From assembly GCA_020746835.1 (NCBI GenBank), contig JAGPNK010000001.1:1364001-1428000 (forward strand): 64,000 bases of DNA, read 5' to 3'. The position numbers and the translations under genes were made by a program. Source of the DNA: Stachybotrys elegans (taxonomy: Eukaryota; Ascomycota; Sordariomycetes; Hypocreales; Stachybotryaceae). The notes below the pieces were generated by a model. That model saw nothing but the letters and a program-made list of their open reading frames with translations. It was not told the origin of the DNA and did not search any database. Shown here in pieces: positions 47,866-58,713 of the stretch (position 1 is its first letter; every line of letters starts with the position of its first letter).

Positions 47866-48582
47866 TTCGTCTTGTTCTTAGAGAAGAAGAATGGCGTCTG
47901 CTGTGGGGAGATGATGGAAGGCAGCTGGCGGCTATTGTCTTAGCAGCGTGTTGGAAGTTGTAGTTGGACACCGGAGATGCGGGGAGATAAGCAAGGCAAG
48001 CCCCGCGTGATGAATGCGGTCGTCCCAGGACGGAAGGGAGCACAGAGATAAAACTCGGCAATTGTACTCTTCAGTTACACTCACTTATCGGCCAAATATC
48101 ATCCTGCTGCTGTTCCAGGCTCACTCCATCTTCGTCTCCCAGCAGCTCTTGGCTAGCCTCCTCAACATAGCCATATCGTTCATACGTATACATATCAGTA
48201 AACTGCATACCCAATAAAAAGCAAAATAAAACAAAAGTAATGATTAAATAATGACAGAATAATGAAATGCCCTTCTTTCTTCGAGGCTGGAAGAAGCGAG
48301 GTCCATGCAAGCGCAAGTACCTTAATTACAGCTGGGCGCCTTCCCTCCCTGCTAAAACACGGGTATCCGTCCCCTTCTATTCCGCCAGCCAATCAGAAAG
48401 CTGCTACGCAAACTTCTCCCATCAACACCATCAGACAAATCCTCAACTTCACAGCGCAACGACGCATGTGAGTAGATTCCAATGCTGAATCGCATCCCAT
48501 CACACACACTGCTAACATTAAGCTTCAGAACGTCTATCTGGAATACTCTTGTTTCCCCCAAACCCCCACCGGTTGCCGGACC
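47866..48582. other. Divergent promoter of F-box and small-protein genes
   Basis: Contains the F-box promoter and the 5' leader of the small-protein gene, including a leader intron at 48468-48528. An A/T-rich stretch lies at 48215-48260. No other gene seen. Confidence 0.55.
48468..48528 (+). other. Leader (5'UTR) intron of small-protein gene
   Basis: GTGAGT donor, GCTAAC branch site at 48511 and CTTCAG acceptor, all canonical. Splicing removes the ATG at 48482, leaving the ATG at 48583 as first good start. Confidence 0.65.
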
Positions 48583-48902
48583 ATGCTCAGGTAGGAATGT
48601 CATTTATTCCCCTTTTCTTGCTGATTTTGAGCGACGACGCTGTTCCATTCAACTGCTACTATTCGTTTCTCCATAGAACACTTTTACTCACAGCCCCTTC
48701 TAGGACATTCAAAAAGCTCTCTCCAAACACTCGCCTGGCGGTCGGTGTCGGCATCATCGCCTGGGGGGCGGCAGGCTCGTACTTTACAGGCCACGTTGAG
48801 GAGGCTATAGGCATGGCTCCGACTGAAAGGGACATGGAGGAGCTCCGCGAAATCGCGCCACGCATCGTCGCCGTTGAAAAGGAGAAAGGTACGAAGCGGT
48901 AG
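48583..48902 (+). CDS. 68-residue single-helix membrane protein, function unknown
   Basis: Small protein of a type I associate with fungal mitochondrial or ER single-span proteins; no function assigned. The first coding exon is 8 nt (ATGCTCAG, 48583-48590). It is followed by an intron of 113 bp and an exon from 48704 to the stop. The joined frame is MLRTFKKLSPNTRLAVGVG, then a hydrophobic helix (VGVGIIAWGAAGSYF, residues 16-30) and a charged tail (TERDMEELREIAPRIVAVEKEKGTKR). The gene is too short and split to appear as one frame. An alternative join using acceptor CACAG at 48691-48693 with an earlier ATG is possible but would lose the leader intron. Confidence 0.7.
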
Positions 48903-49698
48903 TAGTAATCGCCAGGCAAAATCATTTCACCCAGTTGTCACACACATCGTCACTTGATAACTGGTTATCAGATCAAACCAAATCACCATGGGCTGGCTGG
49001 GACTGTAGAGATAGTGTAAACGCGTGCCAGGACTTTTTTTTCTGCTTTTATCAACGTGACCCTGAGCTTGATTTGCAAAGAGCATAATACTATTTACATT
49101 CCCTTCGCACTGAACCGCCAATCCTTCGTCTACCGTGCATCATCGTAAACACCAGTTCTAGCACAAGGCTAGTCCTCAAACACGAGAGCAAACATCATTC
49201 ATCAGCCCGAGCCATTGAGTCGTGATGGCCCGCGCAGAACCCGCAGTACCCGGCTAGGCCGTCCTCCTCTATCATGATCGAAGTCTAAGTAGGTAATGCA
49301 AACTCAACTCCACCCCCGTCTATCCCTGCTGAAAATGCACTGCAGAACTGAGCCGCCACCGGTGCCGCCCCCAGAATGCAAGGTAGTAGTAGAGGGGGTC
49401 GAGTATCGTCGCAACGGGTAGCCGAACCCCGTGGTCCAGTCGTTGCACTCGACCACGCCTTAACCAGGGACCAGATGGGGGGAAGAATCAGAGAAAGGGA
49501 ACAAACGAGATGGAGGGGGGAAAAAAGAAAAAGGAGAACAAAGTCATGAAAATGAAAAGCAAAGGAAAAGAGGTGAGTAGAAGAGAGAAAAGAGAAACAC
49601 AGCTGAGAAAGAAATGCAAAGAAAACGTTATTCGACAAAACGCCTCTTGAATGCAACATCCACCATGCCTTGTTTGAATGAAATCATACCGCCGCCCC
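48903..49698. other. Intergenic between convergent small-protein and C2H2 genes
   Basis: 796 bp containing both 3' untranslated regions. The minus frame 49285-49659 is a pyrimidine-rich strand giving Phe/Ser/Leu, typical of UTR rather than protein. Nothing else recognised. Confidence 0.5.
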
Positions 49699-52600
49699 TC
49701 ATTGTCCCATTTCCGTTTTGACAGAAACTGTGCCTGCGTCCTCCACCACCCGCGGAACGGGTTTGAAAAGTTGTGCCATCTCCAACGTCAAATCAACTGC
49801 TCCATAATCATCATCGATTTCTCCCACTGAACCAAGCTCCTCCCCTCTTGCCGCCCCATCTGACATGGCCCAAGCCCGCACCGACTTCAGCAGTCGAATC
49901 ACCTGCATGAAGCGAGTGTCCGCCGGTAGCTGAAGGTCAGAAGAGCGTGTGTGCTTGAGCATGTACTTCGCCAACCAGTAAAAGTGAACGCCATCTCGAG
50001 AGAATCCGTGCCTTCGTGGGTTGTTGGTACCAGATGGAGGAAATTGGCTGCCCATATCCACGTCCCAGTTGGCCTTGAACTTGTCGAGTGCTGTGCACAC
50101 TGCTCGGAGGCTCTTGGGGTCCATGTTCTGTGCAGCGCCCTCCACAGGCGTCATCCTTCCATTTGTTGATGCCGAGTTGGACATCCAGTCCGCCGGAGAC
50201 GGCGACCCATAGTTGTGCAGCTGAGTCGAAGCTCCGTCAACCTGAGCCCGCCTCACGAGCACCATGATTGCATGGATGAGAATGAATTTTCCATACAGAG
50301 TGGTGCTGCCGGGTTGGATATCGTAAGACGCGTTGAGCAGGACCTTGAGCACCCAGTCCATCTCGGGCTGCTTCGGCTGTCGTGTCCCAAAGGGATTCAA
50401 CATCTTGGCAGCTTCCGGTCCGTTCAGGCCAAGGGCAGAGGCGCAGTCGCGGTGGTTGGCCGCGTCCCAGGCCGCATCGTCAGATGGAAGAGGCAACTGG
50501 ATCTCGAAGGGATCAAACTGAGAGGGAAAATTGAAGTACAAGCCAAAAGAGGCATCGCAAAGAAAGATGGAATACATTACACGCAGGCGACGCTCCTGCT
50601 CAAGCCAGCATTCCCATCGAAAGGAATCGGCAGTGAACGTGGCAGCGTTGGATTCCCCATGGTGGAGAGGTGAGTAGAGCAGGGGATCTTGCGATACTCG
50701 CAGCATATCCAGCTTGCGTGCCTGCGAAGCCAGCAGGGGAAGCCCCTTTCTGGCCCGGTCTCGCTGCTGGGGTGTGCCGTTCCATACATGAAGAATAATT
50801 GTCAGTGAAATCGCCTGCAGTTCCTCTAAGTCCACCTTGGTTGGTGCTCGCATGCTCTCCTGCATCTGCATGGGATAGAACATCTTGCAGCCGCGCTCGA
50901 GAGCGAGCCACAGGAAATCCATCATCTCCCTTACATTGGCTGCGTCGACCCGATCCGAGTAGCACGCACCGACGCAACACATAGCTGCAAGTAAGCCAGT
51001 ATGCACAGTGGTTATCTCGAAAGTTGGGACGTGTAGGAGAGGTATGTGAACATGAAAATGAGTATACTTGTCAAGGAAGTCTTTGATATTGTCAGGAGAA
51101 AAATAAAGGTTCATCCCAGCCATGTCGGGGTCAACGGCTTGGTTGGGAGGGTAAAAGAAATCGAGAAGTTGATGGGAGAGTTGGTTGTAGGTATTGCTGG
51201 TGTTTGATGGCATGCCCCGATTCGAGTAGATGAGGTTATCGCTGGCACGAGTGGCTGTCGCCCCGGACTCGGTATTAGGGTCGGTTTTGATTCCGATCTG
51301 CGTCTGTCCAAGATTAGGAGGGAATGCATGGTTGACGTAAGGTTGATGCGCACCAGACTGGAACATCTGGGACCAATCAAGCCCAGATGGTTGGTTCGGG
51401 TTGGAACCGGGATACATGGACATTCCGTTCTGACCCGGAGGCATGCTGTAGTTTGGCATTTGCTGGTTGCCCATGGAGGGGACATCGCCGCCGTAGGGCT
51501 GCGAGCCTCCCATGACGGGGCCTCCCATGCCTCGCCTGTCGGGGTTACCACCGTTGTCGATCCTGTTCATGCTGCCGGAACGGGAGAGCTGGTTCTGGTC
51601 ACCGGGCATGTTGTTCATGCCGTCAGAGACGGGGACCATGCCGAAGGGGTGGACCATGCCATCGCCGGGCATGTTGCTCAGGCCGTTGAGGTGGTTCAGG
51701 TCACCCTCGTTGCCGAGAGGCTTCTGTGCCTGGGCATTCTTCTTAACGTGGGCTTGAGGGTGGGACAGGTGGCTAGCTCCGGTGGGGTTTCCACGACGGA
51801 TGGAGCACTTTTGGAAGTGACGCTTCAAGATATCACTTCGGGAAAACGTATCGCGGCAAAGAACGCACATGTAGGGGCGATCGCCGGTGTCTATATCAAT
51901 CTTGTCAGCAGGCACTATTCGTCAAGAGCATATTTTTTCCACCCCGAGAAGCAGAGATGCTCAGGTTTGCAGGGGAGAGTGGACTCACGCCTGAGAAGGT
52001 GGCGCTTCAGATGCTTGGCGTGGAGATAAGTCTTTGTACAGTGGGGGCAAGGAAACTTTCCATCAGCATCTTTGACCGGGACAACCGTGTTCTTGGGGTT
52101 TGTGCCGGCGGCGGGAGCAGCAGGTCGGCCCGGGGCGCTGGGCAGAATGCCTCGGCGACCCTGAGATCCCACAACATGAGTCGGCTGCTCGCCCTCTTGG
52201 AGGACCGAGTTGGGCTGCATCAGAGGACCCTGGCCGTAGGGAGACTGGACGTTGACGCCAGGCTGCATGCCGAGTCCGCCAGGAGGCATAGGACGCAGGA
52301 CAGGAGGTCCGACGCGACCTCCAGCAGGCGCGGGCGCAATTGGCTGAGGGTGAGAGGCGGCCGTGGTAGCCTGGGGCATCATGCCGGCCGAAGTTCCATA
52401 GCCCTGGTGAGGCTGGTAATGGTTCTGGGCCATCGAGTAAACACCAGGACGACTTCCAGGCTGCGACGACTGCTGTTGGTAGCTGGGCAGCTGGTTGGAG
52501 TTGGGGGTGTTGGGGGTCCCGGGAGTTCGGGGCGTGTGGGGATGGCTCTGGTAGAGAGGCTGCATGGTGGACGCGGGTGGCTGCAACGGCGGCAGCGTCT

Positions 52601-52706
52601 GCGGGAGAGGCGATTGAAGCTGATGAGGGGAAATGGCAGTTGGCGATGGGTATGTCTGAGCCGAATTCGCGTTTATACCATTGGAGGGATATTGGGGGCC
52701 GTCCAT
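49699..52706 (-). CDS. C2H2 zinc-finger / fungal_trans transcription factor
   Basis: DNA-binding regulator of unknown target. Two exons, 52706-51989 and 51890-49699, total 969 residues. The N-terminal 200 residues are Pro/Gln/Ser-rich. Finger 1 has C220, C223, H236, H240 (CPHCTKTYLHAKHLKRHLLRH). The final histidine codon is split by the only intron. Finger 2 is C2HC: C248, C251, H264, C268 (CVLCRDTFSRSDILKRHFQKC). A Met/Gly/Asn/Pro-rich linker follows to about residue 470. The remainder is a fungal_trans-type regulatory domain (YTHFHVHIPLLHVPTFEI, ERGCKMFYPMQM, WECWLEQERRLRVMYSIFLCDASF). Paired zinc fingers plus this domain resemble the AmdX/Klf1-like class; I do not assign an orthologue. The upstream region exceeds 11 kb. 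Confidence 0.93.
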
Positions 52707-54470
52707 ACTATTGCGCGAAAGAACGCGTTTGGGGTTCGTGGGTGGAGGGCGACGAGCCGAGGGAAAATGTAGGGCAGTGCGCGCTCGCGGGCGGGATGCC
52801 TGTTCGAATCGCCGGCGTCTCTCGTTCTACTGAAGAGAGCGAGAGGAGGCAGAGGGAGGCGCGTGAAAGAGGAGCTCGAGAGAGTGTACAAGCAAACGCT
52901 TCCGAGAAGAGGACGCGAATGATGTTGTGGACAAAAGACGAGCTCGTTCCAAGAAAGCGGGATGAGGCTCGTGGTTGAGTCCCTACTCGAGATGGTGTTT
53001 GGGGGAGGGTTCAGAGTGGGGACCTGGGTCTCGATCCTTTTTATTTTTTTTCCTCTTGTCCCTCTTCGAGTGAGCGAGTAGGCGTGGCGCGTGATGGAGA
53101 CTGCAGCCAGGGACGGGCAGAAGAGGGTCAAGCCAGCAATAAAGTAGGTGTGCTGGTGGTGCTTGGGAACTCGAGAGCCGTGTGGTGCCGGTGCGGTGCT
53201 TGTGCGTTTGCCTGCGTGCGTGCGTATGGACGTGCGTGCGTTGGTTGCTTGTGCTGGATCGATGGGCGGGCTGCGATGGCTGAGATGGGGTATTTAGCCT
53301 TGGGTGTGGATGCGGTGATTGAAAAAGGTGTGGATGACCCTGGCAAGTCTGCTCTTCTCCTGGTCCTGGCTCAGGCTCAAGCTGGGTCTTGTATGAAGTA
53401 CGGAGTACAGTCTTTGGCGTTCCTGGTGGACCGCCCGTTGAGAAAGATGCTGGATCAAGAGGTGGCAAGTGGGCCCAGGAAGGAACCACAATGAGGATGG
53501 AACACCTCGAAAGCGCGTGGCAGGTGCTAGGATCCAGGCGCGAGAGAAAGAGGCCAAAATGGATCGTGTCGCGCAGGCCGAGGTAGCAGCGAGATAACGA
53601 GGAGCAGGGCAGCGCGCGATAGATGCTCGAAAGGCTTTGCTTGTGCGAAGGGTTTTTTTTTCTTGGGCGTCTTCTACGGGTGCGCAAGAAAAGTTTTGGT
53701 AGTGACGAGATCAAGAGAGAACGGGAAGAAGTGGGAATGTTGGGGTCTAGGAGGAGAAAGGGTAAGAAGAAAAAAAATAAGAGAAAAATACGGAAGGCTA
53801 AAAGAGCACTGCCCACACGCCCCCGGGGTACGTCTAGCGAGTAAAGTGACTTTGCGTACAGTACAAGAGCCGAAGTAGACGCGTGCCGACCGAGAAGGGA
53901 GCATCAGAGGTACCAGTAACCTGTGACCAGAGCAGGGAAATTTGTAAGGAGCATCGATCCTTGGCCAATGAGCACTGTGCATTCCCGCGGGAAGCCAGAG
54001 CCAACCACGTAAGGTGCCTACGGAAAAAGCTGGTACGGCGCCTTAGGTACCGGTACAAACTGCCTGTATACATCAAGGCAAAAGAGGTACTTTGTGCACA
54101 TGATCGCGCCAGGTTTTCCGCCATTTGCTTTTTTTTTTTCTCTCACTCCCCTTGCCTCTTTTCTCAGACTGGAAGAATTTTTTTTATTTTTATTTTTTCT
54201 TATTTCTAATACGAATTGGATGGCGCGTCGTCCGCACCGGCTTCCTTGGAATTGCATGCTCCAAATCTACACCTTGGATCTGATTTCCGTAGCGCATTTC
54301 TCCCCATAGCTATCATAATCAATCAATCACGCTTTTGGAAATGCGGCTACCCCTCTGTTTCCACTCCGTGTAATTGCGTCTGTTCAGGGTCTCCTGGCCG
54401 GCCGAAACTGACTCCAGCCAAGTATCCGTAGGGAAAAAAGAGGGCATGGTCCTAGCGTCTCTATCTCTGG

Positions 54471-54492
54471 CTGCCTGCCTGCCTGCCTGCCT
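54471..54492. repeat. CTGC tetranucleotide microsatellite
   Basis: Five and a half perfect CTGC units. Confidence 0.85.
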
Positions 54493-54620
54493 AGAAAATT
54501 CCTGTGATGCGTCTTGCCGCTCTAAGCAGGCTAATAAATCCGCTAAGAGAGAGAGAAGCTACGCCAGCGAGTTACCTGCCTAGTAGCAATTACATGGTGC
54601 GGTACGGTGTAGGTAGCGTG

Positions 54621-54653
54621 TACACACACACATACACATACACACACACACAC
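54621..54653. repeat. CA dinucleotide microsatellite
   Basis: CA array interrupted twice by CATA units. Confidence 0.85.
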
Positions 54654-55836
54654 CTCACTTGGTCATCATCATCACCTGCATCTCTCCCCTCACGACGCCA
54701 GACAAGGGTATCCCGGTCTTGTCTGGGTACACGGCACACCTGCCTTACAATGGGCTCTACGGAGCTGGGGTGCTTTCCATGGCTGGGAAGCTGGTCGGCC
54801 GAGGCATGTACCATGTAGAGGTACCCCAACCACGCATCATCTCATGTCTATCGCCTCACCTCTGGTCAACTTTTTCTTCCCCCTTCGTTTGCGCATGCTA
54901 AACCTTACCGGGGTTAGGGGACGACCATTTTTGAAGTTACCATCAGTTAGCCCTTCCTTACTCGTGGCCAAATGCGAATTTGCACATCACGGGAGCGTAT
55001 GAATCGCTGCTCGTCGCCTCCGCGCTTCCAGAATCTTTGTTGAGGGAAAGCTCCGTGGCTCCCGACTCAGTGGCACGCCACGTTATCCTACCATTTTCTT
55101 CTTGGTCTGTTCTAGCTGTTCTAGCTCCCTCTAGTAATATGAAGCGGTGGGAGGAGGAGACAAGTACCGTGGCATTGTGATGGCAAACGCTATCCATCCC
55201 AGCTATACCCAATGCCCAGGCATTAAAAAAACATACACACGTCGACCGACACGTCGCACGTCACTCCGATGTGTGTGCTGGAGGAGGGGCTTTTCGGCGA
55301 CAAACTCCCGACGTTCACACCTCATCCATGGCCCACCGTCGCCGGTAGGCTCTCCAGTCACAGCTCGCGAACAGGGAGCCAATCTGCAGTGTAGACCAGG
55401 GATGCTGCAGCATGTTGTATCGTGGGGGTACCGTGGCGGTAGGTTCGTTGTGCTCAGCATATTCATGTTGGCGTTGTTTGCAAGGTCACGATGCCGTCTT
55501 GTCCCGCTTCCAGATTGACAAGAGATGGGAGACAGCCAGCCCTTGTTTTGTTTTTTTTCTGCGCGCTTCGCCTTCTTCTTCCTCTGATCCGGGTTCTGTG
55601 CCCCTCGGCATGCACAAAGCCCTTGGCTTTGCCCAGCCATCGTCTCACCCCTCCCCCTCGCTCGCTAGGCAGACTGGTTGGAGTGCAGGGCTATGGCTTT
55701 ATTACGACCTATTACCTCATGGATAGCTGATGGGTGTCAATTAGCCGCCAAGCCCGCCACTCCCAGTTTGTGTGCGCCAATAGTTGTCACGGTTGGGCAT
55801 GCATGTACCTACGCACACAGACAAGGTTGATAATCA

Positions 55837-55856
55837 CCACCACCACCACCATCACC
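55837..55856. repeat. CAC trinucleotide microsatellite
   Basis: Five CAC units followed by an imperfect CATCAC. Confidence 0.75.
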
Positions 55857-57823
55857 TGCAAGCTGCATCAAAACCTCAACGGTGGTGGTGTTATCAAATG
55901 CATCTCGTTCAATGTCAGGGTACTGTCGGAGCAAATCAAAACGGTCCCTACCCCGAGTTGGTGCCCTCGTCTGTCTGCTCTATCACATCACCTGCCACAT
56001 GGAGGTACCCTTGGATGTACCTTTACCTCTGGTCCAGTAGTCGTGTTGTTCCCTCTTTTCCTTTGACGCCTATCGTCACAGGAGGAAGAGGCTGGAGATA
56101 GCTGTAGTAATTCTGATCAACAACAGAGGCCAAAGCTCACCATCCCGGCCAGAGATGGGGCGAGTTGCCGAGGTCCCTCCGTCCATCTAGCGTCATAAGT
56201 ACCAAATCTGGTATGTGCTGACACGGGCCATGCCTCAAGTATCAAGTCAAGTGGGAATATCTGGCTTGTTTGTCCCCTTGCCATGGCGCTCCCGTGCTCC
56301 AGTGCTCCTCAATAGCCTCAGGTTGGGGGCGGAATCTTGGATCTGACACGGACTTCGCTAACCCTCGCGGCACGCAAAACCGACTCCATTGTATTTCCAT
56401 CTCATCTGAACCGATCTCGACTCCATTGGCGCTAGAACGCTTTTCAGCCAGCGCCTATACCGAGTTGGGCCTGCGCGACGAGAGGACACCCTGGCAGAGT
56501 GCTTGGCTAAGCACTTTCTTTCCCTTGTGGGTGCTGTGTGGTCAGACTGTCGGCAGGCCACTGTTATCGGTGTCGTCTACTAGCTCGGTCTCCTACGACT
56601 CAGGGTGACCGGGATCTAGTCGATGTTGTGCAGGATCCACGACTCAAGAAGCCGCCTTTTTTTCGATGCCAAGAACCGGCAAACTGCCGGCTCCCTGCTC
56701 ATGCGCACACAATGTACATGTCCCAAGAGCTGCCATGTATCCCGTACAGCGCATGCAAGCCCGGAGAATCACTCCGGGTTTTATCGACCTCGTTTCAATG
56801 CTAGAACAGAAAACACGAAATTGAAAGATAGGGCATGTGGCGTATTCCGTCTGGCAATCAAGGCAGCTGACCATTCTGACGTGCTTGATTTCCAATGGGG
56901 GTGGTTTTTTGGGGTTTTTTTTTTGCCTTTTGTGGTTTTTGTTGTGGATGCATGCATCTCGACTTCTACCTTTTTGCTTTTTTTTTTTATCAATGTTCGG
57001 CCATGGGATGGTTCGCAGCTCCTCTGCACCCACAAGGCAGATCTGTGGTGGAACCTGGTCCCCTCTGGTCTTGTCGCACCCGTCCCTCCCTCAACAGCTA
57101 GGGAGCCCCTCTCAACCCACCATTGCAGGTGCTCCGTGAAGGGAACAAAGAAGCTTCGCCCATCTGATCCAGAAGCTTTTTCCAACGTCGCGTGGTGGGG
57201 GGTTCACGGTTCGCTTCGTCCTGACAGGCCATGCACGACATGGCATGCGCCACCACCTCGGCGGGCTGAGCGACGCTCATGGGAGCATCAAGTACTCGTG
57301 ATTTAGACAGATGGTATTTTCAATCATCCCGGGGAACAACCTGTCCGCGTTGCGCCAGGACTTCTTGGCCAGGCGCTAAGGATGTGCCTCAAACCACCCT
57401 ACTTCACCGACGGTTCTCCGAAGAGTAAAAGTGCAATGCTGCCAGTTGTACAGTACATAGTACCGCCTTTCTGCGTCGGAACAATTCCGAGCGAAATTGC
57501 CTAGGCTGGATTCAAGAACAAGGCATGGCATGGGCAAGCTTGGGGCAGCAAGGTACCGGAAACACCGAGACCAGCGACATTTCCGGGCGGCGGAATAAGG
57601 ATTGCAACTCGTTGCCAACACGGCTGATTACCTGCCCCCTGTATGCGTTCATGCTGATGGTGTATGGCACACACCTCGGACACCACACCAAGAAGCCCAA
57701 CCCAACTTAGTACTGAATCTTTGGTAGCGCCTAGCTAGCCATGGAACAAGAGCCAGACTTGACGGCATCGATGTCACCTGGTGACGAAAATTTTTACAAA
57801 AAGGAAGGAGTAAAAGAATAAAA

Positions 57824-57863
57824 AATTGGAAATTGGAAAATTGGAAAATTGGAAAATTGAAAA
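57824..57863. repeat. ATTGGAAA octamer tandem repeat
   Basis: Four to five copies of an A/T-rich 8-bp unit; the first copy lacks one A and the last has lost a G. It stands out in an otherwise GC-moderate region. Confidence 0.8.
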
Positions 57864-58665
57864 ATAAGATAAACAGTAGAATTTTAGTCCAACCTATAGA
57901 ATGCGTGCCAAGACTTTCTGGATACACCGGCATCAAGAGATGGTTTCCAATGTCAAGAGATCATCGTCTGGCGATGCATTATCTTCCAAGTAGATCCGGT
58001 AGGCGGATATTGCGCAGATTTTGGGCGGACTGGGTAGGTGTGGTCGCCTGTATCAGACTTGGCTGTGGTTGCGCTTGCCTCCAGAGAACCTTAGCTACCT
58101 ACCCAAGTTGTGTCGTTAAGCAAAGCAACCAATAGGCTGACCAATCAGAGCCCGATTAGCCGTCACTTGTCGGTTTTTTCCCGACCTAGACATGATTTCC
58201 TTGCCGACCTTCCCCGAACTGGCTGTTGCTGTGCCCGTGCTCTTTCCGCGTTTCCAGAGTGTGCTTGATGGGATGGGAAATGCTACGCTCATTGGGTTTC
58301 TGATACATGGATTAACTGCATCATTTCGCGCGCCGAGCTTTCTCCGCTGCAAGCATCTTTGTCCTCGTGATTCAACATCTGACACCTTTGTCGTCGCCCT
58401 TCACAAAATTTGACTTCCAAAACTGGCCAATCGTTCAACCAACCACCCACAACCCGAGTGCGGCTGGGATGGCAATCGACATGGTCATTGTCCTGAAGCA
58501 GCCACTGGCGACACTGGTGCCATGAGTGGTAGGGATGACGACAGGCCAAATCCGTCTTATGGGATGACAAAGAACATTGTCATCAGCAGCCCAAGTCGAA
58601 TTGGGAATTTAATCCCGTGGTGGTGCATCGATGCCGCCGGCAGGGCTCGTCCATTACTACATACA

Positions 58666-58713
58666 CCACTTACTTCATACTGCATACACCACCACATACA
58701 CCACATACACCTC
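58666..58713. repeat. Imperfect ACATACACC repeat
   Basis: Several diverged copies of a CATACACCAC-like unit. Confidence 0.6.

Noticed and set aside
48482..48676. 64-codon frame starting MLNRIPSH as the small protein's start
   Set aside because: Its ATG lies inside a canonical leader intron, and its frame does not join the downstream exon with the best acceptor.
49285..49659. Phe/Ser/Leu-rich minus frame that looks like membrane segments
   Set aside because: Product of a pyrimidine-rich strand; it lies in the convergent 3' untranslated interval and has no good start context.
56623..57306. 227-codon plus-strand frame, the longest in the final 11 kb
   Set aside because: Contains homopolymer-derived Phe runs, overlaps minus frames of similar length and has no recognisable domain.
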